From positions 2,604,001 to 2,668,000 of the forward strand of contig CP087969.1 in NCBI GenBank assembly GCA_024703915.1: a DNA stretch of 64,000 bases, written 5' to 3'. The notes below the pieces were generated by a model. It worked only from the letters and a program-made list of their open reading frames with translations. It was not told the DNA's origin and ran no database searches. Below are positions 21,096-31,142 of the stretch, in pieces (position 1 is the stretch's first letter; every line of letters starts with the position of its first letter). Both the position numbers and the translations under genes were made by a program. The stretch is from Massilia sp. H-1 (GTDB lineage Bacteria > Pseudomonadota > Gammaproteobacteria > Burkholderiales > Burkholderiaceae_D).

Positions 21096-22495
21096 TTAAC
21101 GGCCGCTGCGGAACAGCACGACCTTGAGCGTATCAATGAGAATTAGGATATCCAAAAATAAACTATTATTCTTCACATAGTACAGGTCATATTGTAGTTT
21201 TTGCAAGGCGTCGTCGGCCGATGCGCCGTAACCGTAGTGGACCTGGGCCCAGCCCGTGATGCCCGGCTTGATGCTGTGACGCACGTTATAGTAAGGCACG
21301 ACGTCGATCAGCTGCTCGACAAAGTAAGGACGCTCGGGGCGCGGGCCCACGAAGCTCATCTCGCCCTTGAATACATTGAGAATCTGGGGCAGCTCGTCGA
21401 TCCGGGTCTTGCGGATGAAGTTGCCCACGCGCGTCACGCGCGGATCGTTCTGGGCCGCCCACTGGGGCTTGCCGCCTTTTCGGCATCGTTGCGCATGCTG
21501 CGGAACTTGAGCACATTGAACGGATGGCCGTCCAGGCCCACGCGCTCCTGCTGGTAAAAGATCGGCGAGCGGTCTTCGAGGTAGATCAGGAGCGCGGTCA
21601 GCACCATGACCGGGAACGACACGGTCAGGATGATGGCGCTGCAAATGAGGTCGAAACCGCGTTTCATGAAGGTGCGGATGAAGCTCTGGTCGAAGCCGCC
21701 GCCGAACACCAGCCAGCTCGGCTGGAGGGAATCGACCCGGATCTGGCAGGTTTCGCGCTCGAAGAAGTTGGCCGCGTCGGTCACCTTGATGCCTTGCAGC
21801 TTGCAGGCCAACAATTCCTTGATGGGGAAGCGACGCGCCGGTTTTGCACCGACACCACGATTTCCTCGACATTGTGGGCCGCCGCCAGCGCTGCCAGCGA
21901 TTCGCCTTCGCGCACCTTGAGCAGCATCGAGGTCGGCACGCAGCATTCCTCGGATGGAATCGGGATGAAGCGAAGCGATATCGTACTTGTGATAACTGGT
22001 GTTTTCGAGCGCCAGATCGCTGCATTCCTTGGCCAGCGGACCGCCGCCGAGGAAAATGATGCGCGACTCGAGGAAGCGCAGTTCGCTGGTCTTGAAGAAC
22101 ACCATGCGCGCCAGGAAGATGCCATGCGCGCCGATCACGAACACGGCCAGCAACACGCCGCGGCCGATCTGCAGGTCCGGCGCCATGTAGAAGATCAGGG
22201 TCAGGATCACGAAGCCCATCGCGAACGAGGGCATCAGCTTGAGGAAGAAAGGATTGCGCAAGCCTTCAGTGAAATTGAGCTGGTACATGCCCATGGCGCT
22301 CATGGAAAACACAATCGCGATCGCGAACGACAGCGCCGACAGGAAGAAGTGCTCGAGATGGGGACCGCTCGGGCCGCCCAGATCGAGGAAGCGCACGGCG
22401 GCACCGGCATACGCGGCGCCGACGAGTACGATGACTTCGACGAACAATAGGAAAAACACTATTTTCGACACGTAGTGGTTAGAAATCTTTAACAC
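21096..22495 (-). CDS. Undecaprenyl-phosphate sugar phosphotransferase, XrtA/PEP-CTERM type (TIGR03013-like)
   Basis: About 465 residues of the polyisoprenyl-phosphate hexose-1-phosphate transferase family. The N-terminus has four or five membrane helices ([20 protein letters not shown] and more) and a CoA-binding-like Rossmann section ([13 protein letters not shown]). The C-terminal bacterial sugar transferase domain shows [40 protein letters not shown] with the basic FKSMR-like stretch, [20 protein letters not shown] and [15 protein letters not shown]. It loads the first sugar phosphate on undecaprenyl phosphate to start each EPS repeat. GTG start 22495 is supported by GGAGGAACAA just upstream. 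Breaks near 21475, 21840 and 21965. Confidence 0.9.
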
Positions 22496-22567
22496 TTGTT
22501 CCTCCGGAATTCTTATGACCTGCTGAGCGGCGCTGCTTTGCCGTCCCGTGCTCCTTGCAGACCGTGC

Positions 22568-23602
22568 TTATCGCGCTCGGTCGAGATGATCGATATACCA
22601 GGCCAGCGCCTGTTCCAGCCCCTGGTTGATGCGGTGCGTGGGCGCGAAGCCGAGCAGCGTTTCAGCCTTGGAGATATCGGCTTGCGAATGGCGCACGTCA
22701 TGCAGGAAATCCTTGAACTGCGGCTGATGGCCTAAGCAACGTGTGGATACGTGCTGGCGAGCAGGCCGCACAGCATGGCGTGCAGCTGATTGAGGCTGGT
22801 GCGCTCGTTCAGGGCCACGTTGTAGACCTGGTTGGCCGCTTCGGCCGGGGCGCAGGCAGCCAGCAGGTTGGCTTGCACCACGTTGTCGATGAAGCAGAAG
22901 TCGCGGCTGGTCTCGCCGTCGCCATTGATGAACAGGTCGCGGTTTTCGATCAGCGCGGCGATCCACTGGGGAATCACGGCGGCGTAGGCGCCGTGCGGAT
23001 CCTGGCGCGGACCGAACACATTGAAGTAGCGCAGGCCGATCGTTTCGGGTGCCGTAGCAGCGTCCGAACACGTCGGCATACAGTTCGTTGACATACTTGG
23101 TGACCGCGTACGGCGAGAGCGGCTTGCCGATCACGCCTTCGACTTTCGGCAGGGCCGGATGGTCGCCGTAGGTCGAGCTCGAGGCGGCGTACACGAAGCG
23201 CGCCACGCCGGCGTCGCGCGCGGCCGTGAGCATGTTCAGGAAGCCGGTCACATTGGTGTCGTTGGTGGTGATCGGGTCCTTGATCGAACGCGACACGGAG
23301 CCAAGCGCGGCCTGGTGCAGCACGAACTCGACGCCCTCGCAGGCGCGCACACAGTCGCCGAGCTGGCGGATGTCGCCTTCGATGAAGGTGAAATTGGCCC
23401 ATGCCTTGGTGCCGACCAGTTCGCGCACCTCGTCCAGATTGCGCTGGTGGCCGGTGGCGAAGTTGTCCAGCCCGGTCACCTTTTGATTCAGTTTCAGCAG
23501 CGCTTCCACCAGGTTCGAGCCGATGAAACCGGCAGCGCCGGTCACCAGCCAGTGGTGGCTGTGTTCGCGCAGCTGGTTCTGAAGGTCGAAAAACTTATCC
23601 AC
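22568..23602 (-). CDS. UDP-N-acetylhexosamine 4-epimerase (SDR; TviC/WbpP-like)
   Basis: About 344 residues of extended short-chain dehydrogenase. [19 protein letters not shown] is the NAD-binding glycine motif, [16 protein letters not shown] and [15 protein letters not shown] carry the catalytic Ser/Thr, and [17 protein letters not shown] the Tyr-x3-Lys pair. The N-terminal leader, [15 protein letters not shown], and the [18 protein letters not shown] tail match WbpP/TviC/CapI enzymes, which interconvert UDP-GlcNAc(A) and UDP-GalNAc(A). Together with the downstream-in-map dehydrogenase gene (its 5' neighbour in the operon) it would provide UDP-GalNAc(A) for EPS. Breaks at 22733 (restores [14 protein letters not shown]) and 23045. 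Confidence 0.9.
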   Translation of the reverse strand: MDKFFDLQNQLREHSHHWLVTGAAGFIGSNLVEALLKLNQKVTGLDNFATGHQRNLDEVRELVGTKAWANFTFIEGDIRQLGDCVRACEGVEFVLHQAALGSVSRSIKDPITTNDTNVTGFLNMLTAARDAGVARFVYAASSSTYGDHPALPKVEGVIGKPLSPYAVTKYVNELYADVFGRCYGTRNDRPALLQCVRSAPGSARRLRRRDSPVDRRADRKPRPVHQWRRRDQPRLLLHRQRGASQPAGCLRPGRSGQPGLQRGPERAHQPQSAARHAVRPARQHVSTRCLGHQPQFKDFLHDVRHSQADISKAETLLGFAPTHRINQGLEQALAWYIDHLDRAR

Positions 23603-23650
23603 TATGTTCTTCTTTCCTGGTCATGGGTCGCGGGAGACGCTGTCGGCTGC

Positions 23651-24945
<1,295 letters not shown>

Positions 24946-25530
24946 TATCAAGTTCCGTTTAAGAATTAATTTTTGCAATTGTACTAACTAGCATAGCATA
25001 TTTTCCATCGCTTGCCTCATTTATGAGCAACAATATTTGCCCATTAGCAACGCGACGCCAAGATAAACATTGGCATAAATACACTATCACCGGCGAAATT
25101 ATGGGGCGTAAGAACCACCCCGCTTTAAATCTTTGCCACTTTTGGTTTGCAACGCTATGCAATGTGCATGCAGCGCCGACCAGAAAGACCGGCGTGTGCA
25201 AGCATCTGCGCGGTCTGGAGAAAAAGGACCACGATGCCTGTACTGCCGGGCCTGCCCGAATGTGCGGGGCGTAATCCAGCCTGTGGCGCACTGCCCGACT
25301 GGAAAAACTATACGCAGTTTGACGGCCTCAAAACGCGTTTTTTGTAACAGCTTGCTTGATGGTCGATGGACAAAAAACAGCGCCGCTCTGACGAACGGCG
25401 AAATGTCATTTTATCATTTTTTTGGAGAAAATGGCGTGCGGCCTCAGCAATCGTGTGTTGTCTTTACGCCGCAGGGATTGCGGGCCGGTAACGCCCGGCA
25501 CCGAGCCGCGCAAGCCATTACAAACAAACG
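24946..25530. other. Intergenic region upstream of the UDP-sugar dehydrogenase operon
   Basis: About 585 bases without a convincing gene. Reading frames here are short and lack any family motif. The part nearest the dehydrogenase (24946-25130) is clearly richer in A and T than the surrounding DNA, as expected for a promoter and untranslated leader. A sequence on the - strand at 25045-25060 resembles a sigma-54 promoter but with one base too few between its halves. A 12-base perfect palindrome, AAAACGCGTTTT, lies at about 25330-25341. Confidence 0.5.
25045..25060 (-). promoter_or_regulatory. Candidate sigma-54-like promoter element
   Basis: On the - strand the bases read TGGCGTCGCGTTGCTA, about 100 bases before the dehydrogenase ATG. 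The consensus is TGGCACG-N4-TTGCW with ten bases between the GG and GC; here there are nine. Single-base losses are common in this sequence, and PrsR is a sigma-54 activator, so the site is worth noting, but as written it does not meet the spacing rule. Confidence 0.25.
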
Positions 25531-25826
25531 CTAGGACAGCAGGCTGCCGTAGCGGCGCTTGCGCTCGGCGGTGAAATCCCACCACGGGCGCGGCGCCCCG
25601 CCTACCAGGAAATCGGTGACCGACATGAACACGTCGAGCACGCAGGGATCCTGGCGCTGGCCGCTGGCCAGGCACAGCGCGCGGTACAGGTCGAGCGGGT
25701 CGAGCCCGGCCAACTGGGCGGGAGAGGTATAGCCGAGCAGCGCGAAGTCGGCGGCACCGGCGGCGCCGATGTTGGGCAGATCGGTGAAGCGCCGTATGCG
25801 CGCGGGTCGACTTTGGATGGGTTCAT
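25531..25826 (-). CDS. Helix-hairpin-helix protein (Cdd1/pathogenicity-locus type)
   Basis: About 98 residues. The N-terminal half reads RRFTDLPNIGAAGAADFALL, a single helix-hairpin-helix, followed by GYTSPAQLAGLDPLDLYRAL and the end DVFMSVTDFLVGGAPRPWWD, where the paired Trp and the Cys-Val-Leu-Asp-Val stretch fit the Cdd1 family (PF11731). These small proteins are presumed DNA-binding; no reaction is known. ATG 25826 (MNPSKVDP) precedes a one-base loss near 25800, after which the main frame runs to 25531. Monocistronic, divergent from the secreted protein at 26037. Confidence 0.7.
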
Positions 25827-25901
25827 GACGCGATTGTAATCGGCTTGCCCGGCTAATGAATTTCTCGCGCTGGCCAAACAACAACGTTGCTTTTTCGATA
25901 A

Positions 25902-25924
25902 AATGTTAAAATTAGATTAACATT
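25902..25924. promoter_or_regulatory. Inverted repeat AATGTTAA-N7-TTAACATT in a divergent promoter region
   Basis: Two perfect eight-base arms around a seven-base A/T spacer, between the divergent genes at 25826 (-) and 26037 (+). Size and symmetry suit a dimeric regulator. The flanking bases are unusually A/T rich for this chromosome. No regulator can be named. Confidence 0.4.
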
Positions 25925-26036
25925 CCTGCGCTTGTGGCTTAGAATTTCCAGGTACTTGCATGCGGAGAAATGTTCGGGCAGGTGCCGTGCCGATGATCCG
26001 CTGTACTCCTCTCCCCAATTCTTACACTGTCCGCCC

Positions 26037-27635
26037 ATGAAAATTTCGATTCCCCCAACCATTGTTGCTGCGGCCACAGTGGTGTTTGCGCTGACCGCCC
26101 ATGCAGAGGAGCCCAAATCCACCTTCGATCTGGGCGCCATGATCAAAAACAGCTTCAACAAGTCCCTGAACAAGAATGGCATCGGGACCAAGGAAGGCGA
26201 GCGCGGAACTGCAGGCGCGCCCGGCAATTATCAGAAACTGACCGACACCAAACTCAAAAATATCCTGAAGGCTTACCCGGTCAAGGATGACATGAATCCG
26301 CCCGCGTTTCCCAAGCTGGCCATTCGTATCACCGGTTTTGCCAAGACGCTGGACCAGTGGTCAACCCGGACCAACACGCCGAACGAATGCGTGAACTACG
26401 ACGTGACCCTGTGGACCAACGAGCGCAAGAGCGAAAAGTTTGAAAATCTGCGCATGTGCGCCACCGATCTCGCCTACGACGTCAGTTTTGTCAGTGTGCG
26501 CAGCCCGTGGCTAAAGCAAAAATGAACTACAACAAGAGTTCCGGGCAGGTGCGCGACGACGGTCCGGTCGCGCCATCCAAGCCGTATCCCAACGATCCGG
26601 TGGCCCGCGGTTTCATGGTAGAAGCGGCGGCGTGTATTACATCGGCTCCATGTTTATCCAGATGGGCTACGACTGGGATTATCCTCACGACACCATGCGC
26701 GTGTGGGTGTCGGGCGTGTCCAATACCGGCTCCGGCAACGTGTCGGCCCCCATTAATCCGGGTGCCGCAGTCGTCACGACCAGCGCCCAGCCGTCTACCG
26801 AGACGGGGTCCCAGGGGCCGGGCGGCGCCTACCCTGCCGCATGGCGTTTATGATGCCTCGGACCGCAGTTTCGAACGCACGTTCACCGTCTCGGCCGACG
26901 GGAAATTTGAACTGGCGGTGCAGCAAAAGGCAAGCCCGGCAATCTGCGTTCCGGTGGCGGCGAAGGCCAGTTGGCCGACGGCCCTGGCGGCTGGCAGTTC
27001 AGCGCTTAAGCAACTGCAAATTGACGGTGAAGCGCGGCAATGGGAGCGTGCAATTGCATGCCGAACGTTGTTCCAGCGACTGGGGCGATGTGCCCTACGA
27101 TGGCCGCTATCAGTTCAAGGCGAGCTCGGCTGGAAGCGAAAGGCCCGGGCAATGCGGCGCCGGGCGCAGGCGCGGCGGACATGGCGCAGGCCTAAGCAAT
27201 GGCCCCACGCGCAAGGAGCTGAAAGACAATTGGGATGCCGTCTCGACTGCCACCGTTTCGGGCAAGGCCCTGACCGTGTTGATCAAGCGTGGCGCGGCGC
27301 TCGAAGGCAGTCCCTATTCGCACACGGAGGCTGCCGTGTTTGTGATCGACAATCCGGCCCATGGCACGCTGAATGGGGCCGAACTGGCAAAATCGCCGCT
27401 GAAGGTAGTCGATATACCTTTGCCGCCGCGCGCTCCCAACCAGGGTTACGAGATTCAGGGAAACTGCTCGCAAGGCAAAAACAAGAACGTGGTGCTGATC
27501 AAGATTGCCAATGAAACCCCGGTGGGGACCGCGCCGAAGCCGGTCAGCGCATGGGCGCTCGATGCCAGCCAACGGGCAGTCCAGGTCAATCCCGCCAAGT
27601 CCGTCAAATGTCCGGTGGTTGAAACTGACGTTTGA
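26037..27635 (+). CDS. Secreted protein of unknown function
   Basis: About 525 residues once joined. The start MKISIPPTIVAAATVVFALT followed by AHA-EEP is a classic signal peptide, so the product is periplasmic or outside the cell. Later recognisable stretches are LTDTKLKNILKAYPVKDDMN, CVNYDVTLWTNERKSEKFEN, GGVYYIGSMFIQMGYDWDYP, a central Ser/Thr/Gly-rich linker, LKDNWDAVSTATVSGKALTV, GAALEGSPYSHTEAAVFVID and a C-terminal LIKIANETPVGTAPKP. I recognise no family. The repeated Trp/Tyr and beta-strand-like pattern suggest beta-sandwich domains. Frame breaks at 26510, 26625, 26832, 26930, 27004 (restores QFSAGNCKLTVKRGN), 27130 and 27190 (restores QAGNGPTRKELKDN). Followed by a good terminator. 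Confidence 0.6.
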
Positions 27636-27679
27636 GTCTTGCGCAGGGGCCAGCGCAGTCCATCGCGCCCGGACTCAAC

Positions 27680-27722
27680 AGCCCCCCAGGAAATTGGATA
27701 CTAACTTCCCGGGGGCTTTTTC
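27680..27722 (+). terminator. Rho-independent terminator after the secreted protein
   Basis: AGCCCCC at 27680 pairs with GGGGGCT at 27711, with an inner GGAA/TTCC extension, then a run of five T. It ends the + strand transcript 45 bases after the stop at 27635. Confidence 0.8.
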
Positions 27723-27798
27723 ATGCCCAGGCACAGGATGCGGTTGATGGGGGAAGTCTGGCACACCCGGGACTGGACTGTTAGTCGGCGTCTTTGCT

Positions 27799-28730
27799 TT
27801 AAGCGAACAGGAGAGCCTTCAACGCAGCAACTTGGGACGCACTTTTTTGAGCCTGATTCTTCTTGAATCTGGTCAGATTTTCCAACTTCCATCGCAAGGC
27901 AGGCAGAGTCTGAACATCCGGATTTGGCAGAAGCTTCCAGTCTGGATTCGCATCGGCCAGACTGACCAAGAACTCTCGATGCAGGTCGCTTAGCTTTTCC
28001 ATGAGGTCGCGTCGCAGCCGACTGCGGGTTTCAAGTAAGACCTCAAGTGAAGGCGGTTCTGCCTCAGTCATGCCGATAAACTGCTCTTCGTAGATTTGAC
28101 GGAGGTCAAGGTCATTTCCGCCCAACACTTCGTGGGTTGGACGATTGTGACCCGCAAGGTAGACAACAAAGCAATCGACCATAGCCGACGTAAAGCCGCC
28201 GTTCTCGTACAACAGCCAGACGTCGAACAAGTCTCGAGGATGCTGTCGGTCCAAGGCGGCGACGAGCTTGCTCGCATAGAGTTCATCACGGTCAAAAATC
28301 GGCGCGTAGACTTGGATGCCGAACTGTTTGACCACGGCTGCCGAGACAGACTGGCGTGCGGTGACAGGCAAAACCGTGCCCCTGAAAACGGTGTTGACCT
28401 CGATCTTCAGGGTAAGGCCGTCGTGGCCTTCCATCACCAACAGCTTTGACTCCGGCTCGTTTCCGACTCGAACCGGCCTCGCCTTCAGCCCTCGGGCCTC
28501 CAACCTGGCCACGATATCTTGAAGCGCTTTCGCTATCGTCGCTAACGCGACGTCCCTGGGCTCAGCGCCGTTAAGGTAGACAAGGTCGATGTCAACGGAC
28601 AGCCGCGGCGCCTCCTGGACAAACAAATTGATGGCAGTGCCGCCTTTAATGGCAAATTGGCCGTCAACGAACACGTCCGAATTACGTCCAACAACAGTCG
28701 GACTGTGTTGATATAAGTGGCGTCGAGCAT
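27799..28730 (-). CDS. AbiEii-type nucleotidyltransferase toxin (type IV toxin-antitoxin)
   Basis: About 310 residues. The nucleotidyltransferase core reads FAIKGGTAINLFVQEAPRLS then VDIDLVYLNG, i.e. the G-G-T-x-L/I-N and S-x-D-I-D-L motifs of the AbiEii/AbiGii family, with KLLVMEGHDGLTLKIEVN and FDRDELYASKLVAALDRQHP RDLFDVWLL further on. AbiEii nucleotidyltransferases modify target RNA and cause growth arrest; the cognate antitoxin gene lies two bases upstream. ATG 28730 (MLDATYINTVRLLLDVI) is the proper start; one lost C near 28684 separates it from the main frame that starts at residue 18. G+C is visibly lower than in neighbouring genes, a sign of transfer. Confidence 0.88.
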
Positions 28731-28732
28731 GA

Positions 28733-29482
28733 TTACTTTATTGTGATGCGAGTTCCGTCCCGAAGGCGGCGCGTCCATCGTGTGTTACTACCGAGCTTCA
28801 GATTGAATCGTTCACGCAGGGCAGCTGCATCAACGGCGTTTGTTTGTTGCGCAAACTGCAGAAACAAGCGGACAGTTTTTATGCGAGTGCATGCCGCTAA
28901 CAGTGTGCCGACCACTTCCAGGCGCATGCTGGAAAACGACTCAAACAAGTGAGTTGCTTCCTCCAAGTCTTGGGTGACACCAACTTCGTTCAAAACCTCC
29001 AGCAGCGTTCGCGGGGAAGAAACGCACAGACCGGCGGCATGGTCCGACATCACTGCATATCCCTCGTCCTCGAGCAGCGGTCGGAGCAAGTCTACGTCAA
29101 ACAATGCGCGTTGATGGTAGCGCTGGGAAGCGCAAGTGAACCATTCTGGCAGCTTCAGGCGTTGCTGTCCCCACAATTGAATTCTTGAACGTGAACTAAC
29201 GTTATGGCGTATTCCTTGCCATGAAAGTGCGGTCTTTCCGCCTACGTGCAGACCGGGGCTGCGTTTCTGCAGATACAGCAGACAGTCGTCGAGCTGTAAG
29301 GTATCGTTGGGATAAGCGTAGGTCCCCTGCTCCAGGCGCTCCAGCCAGCCGTTCTTCGCATACTTGGCGGCCAGGGCTGGAGATATGCCATATTCCGCTA
29401 GCTCGGCCAATCCGAAGGGTTGCCCGTGATGCAAGTCTTGAAGGAGCAGTTTGAGTAACGAATGTCGAGAATTTGGCCCCAT
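28733..29482 (-). CDS. AbiEi-type antitoxin and transcription regulator (type IV toxin-antitoxin)
   Basis: An intact 249-residue protein. The N-terminal winged-helix reads FGLAELAEYGISPALAAKYA then KNGWLERLEQGTYAYPNDTL, the typical AbiEi antitoxin domain in which a helix-turn-helix is followed by the L-E-x-G-x-Y/W-x-x-P wing. A C-terminal ~150-residue domain follows (HVGGKTALSWQGIRHNVSSR onward). In this family the N-terminal domain represses the operon and the C-terminal domain neutralises the toxin. It ends two bases before the toxin ATG, in the normal antitoxin-first order. Three copies of a 27-base repeat lie directly upstream of its start. Codon use is less G/C biased than the rest of the window. 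Confidence 0.88.
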   Translation of the reverse strand: MGPNSRHSLLKLLLQDLHHGQPFGLAELAEYGISPALAAKYAKNGWLERLEQGTYAYPNDTLQLDDCLLYLQKRSPGLHVGGKTALSWQGIRHNVSSRSRIQLWGQQRLKLPEWFTCASQRYHQRALFDVDLLRPLLEDEGYAVMSDHAAGLCVSSPRTLLEVLNEVGVTQDLEEATHLFESFSSMRLEVVGTLLAACTRIKTVRLFLQFAQQTNAVDAAALRERFNLKLGSNTRWTRRLRDGTRITIK

Positions 29483-29580
29483 GGTTAAATTCTACAACAA
29501 AAAGCAAACATGATAATTTGAATGTTTGATTTTTGTGTCAGAATTTAACCTATGGATGAATTTTGCGACAAAAAGCAAAC
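29483..29580. promoter_or_regulatory. AbiE operator: three copies of a 27-base repeat, two inverted
   Basis: Copy 1 (29483-29509) starts directly at the base before the antitoxin ATG; copy 2 (29524-29550) is its inverse, matching at 23 of 27 positions; copy 3 (29554-29580) is in the orientation of copy 1 and matches it at 22 of 27. The shared core is ACAAAAAGCAAAC. AbiEi antitoxins are known to bind inverted repeats in their own promoter, so this is very likely the autorepression site, also containing the promoter. Confidence 0.7.
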
Positions 29581-29871
29581 ACCAAAAATTTCGTCAGTAC
29601 CGCCTAAGATCTTTCGTCGTGGCATCACGATGTACCGGGCATTCGCGTCCATCTTCGACCCTGAGGCAGGGGCACACGCGCCAAAAAGCTAAGCATCCTG
29701 CGCCTTAGTAATCTCAGCAGGCCCAATCGCTGCCCATAGCGTAAAGGGACACCAGGGACTGGCGTGGCCTGATTTGCCCGGACTGGGGCACACACGGGGG
29801 ACACAATCACTTGCGAGATTCAAAGCTCAGTAATTCAACAGTATGAAATTTCACTGAGACATTGATTTTAG
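29581..29871. other. Intergenic region between AbiE and tRNA-Arg
   Basis: About 290 bases with no gene I can support. It contains a few G/C-rich strings (GGGACACCAGGGACTGGCG at about 29744) like the ones at 27745-27775 on the other side of the AbiE pair, but the match is loose. Possibly the remains of the element that brought AbiE in. Confidence 0.4.
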
Positions 29872-29948
29872 TGGTGCGGCTGGCGGGGATCAGAACCCAC
29901 GACCCTTGGCTTCGGAGGCCAATACTCTATCCACTGAGCTACAGCCGC
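29872..29948 (-). tRNA. tRNA-Arg (anticodon CCG), CCA encoded
   Basis: Read on the - strand from 29948: acceptor GCGGCTG, D arm GCTCAGTGGATAGAGT, anticodon stem TTGGC/GCCAA around loop CTCCGAA (anticodon CCG), variable region, T arm with TTCTGATC, acceptor CAGCCGC, discriminator A, then CCA. All four arms close. The 3' end faces the AbiE region, the usual side for integrated elements. Confidence 0.93.
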
Positions 29949-30146
29949 GTAGGGGGTAATGCTTGAAGAGAGCCGAAGGATACCGTTTTTCTGCCACTGC
30001 GTCCATGGAAAGTGTCGCGCTACGGGCAATTTGCGTTCCAAAAGAGGTGCTTTGGGTCTATAATCGTGGGTTTGGCGAGCATTTGCAGATTCAACGCACA
30101 AAGCGACCGGCCACGCAGCTTTTCGAAAAATAGTACTAAGGACATC

Positions 30147-31022
30147 ATGAGCGACGCACACAACGAACACGAATCCACGATCCGGACCCCTAAGCAGCTC
30201 GTCGCTGCCGTGGCTAACTTTTTCCTGGTTACCGTCATCGGCATCATCCTGCTGGTGAAGTTCGTGACCACTACCAAGCTCGAAGGTGCCGGTACGGACA
30301 GCCAGAGCGCTGCCGCAGTCGAAACGCGCATTCATCCGGTCGCCGATGAAGGCTACACGCTCAAAGATGCCAACGCACCGAAAGTGCTGCTGGTAAGCGA
30401 CGCCGTCTACACCGCCAACTGCGCAGCCTGCCACGCCACCGGCGCTGCTTAAGGCACCGAAAACTGGGCGAAGCCGAACGACTGGACCAAGCGCATCGCG
30501 CAAGGCGCCGAGACCCTGTTCAAGCACGCCATCGGCGGCCTGAACGCCATGCCTGCCAAGGGCGGCAATCCGGATCTGGACGACGTCGAGATCAAGCGCG
30601 CCGTGGTCTACATGGCCAACAAGGGCGGCGCCAAGTTCGACGAGCCAAAAGCGCCGGAAGCGGCGGCACCTGCAGCAGCGCCAGCCGCCGAAGCCGCTCC
30701 AGCGGCAGCAGCAGCAGCCAAGCAGCGTCGGCCGCAGCAGCACCAGCCGCCGAGCCAGCCAAAGTCGCCATCGATGGCCAGAAAGTATTCAACGCAAGCT
30801 GCGCAGCTTGCCACGGTGCTTAAGCATCGCCGGTGCGCCAAAGCTGGCCGACAAGGCAGCCTGGGCACCACGCGTCAAGCAAGGCGCCACGGTCCTGTAC
30901 GATCACGCGATCAAGGGCTTCCAGGGCAAGGCTTAGGCATGATGCCACCGAAGGGCGGCTCGACCGCGTCGGACGATGAAATCAAGGCCGCCGTCGACTA
31001 CATGGTCGGCGCCGCCAAGTAA
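30147..31022 (+). CDS. Dihaem c-type cytochrome with N-terminal membrane anchor
   Basis: About 285 residues. A single membrane helix near the N-terminus (VANFFLVTVIGIILLVKFVT), then two class I cytochrome c domains, each with haem motif Cys-Ala-Ala-Cys-His (YTANCAACHATGAA and VFNASCAACHGAGIAG) and a distal Met (LNAMPAKGGN, GMMPPKGGS), joined by an Ala/Pro-rich linker. This layout fits the cytochrome c5 / CytC4-like electron carriers that feed terminal oxidases in betaproteobacteria. ATG 30147 follows TAAGGACATC. Breaks at 30448 (an in-frame stop; restores ATGAAGTENWAKP), 30722, 30818 and 30932, three of them at GCCGGC. A terminator follows at 31041. Divergent from the tRNA, about 200 bases away. 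Confidence 0.88.
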
Positions 31023-31040
31023 GCGTCAGCGCATCCCGGA

Positions 31041-31066
31041 AAACCGCCTCATCAGGCGGTTTTTTT
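31041..31066 (+). terminator. Rho-independent terminator after cytochrome c
   Basis: AACCGCCT and AGGCGGTT form an eight-base stem around CATC, followed by seven T, 20 bases after the cytochrome stop. Confidence 0.85.
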
Positions 31067-31142
31067 CGCCTGTTCCGCTTGAACGCGGCACGCCGCCAAA
31101 CGGACTATGATGCCTGTTCTTTCACTCAGTCACTGTCCGTCC

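Noticed and set aside
25023..25534. Two overlapping short + strand frames before the helix-hairpin-helix gene
   Set aside because: No motif, no ribosome site and no codon bias; part of the region looks like a promoter.
29868..30743. A 291-codon - strand frame across tRNA-Arg and the cytochrome gene
   Set aside because: It runs through a certain tRNA and opposes a cytochrome with two haem motifs.
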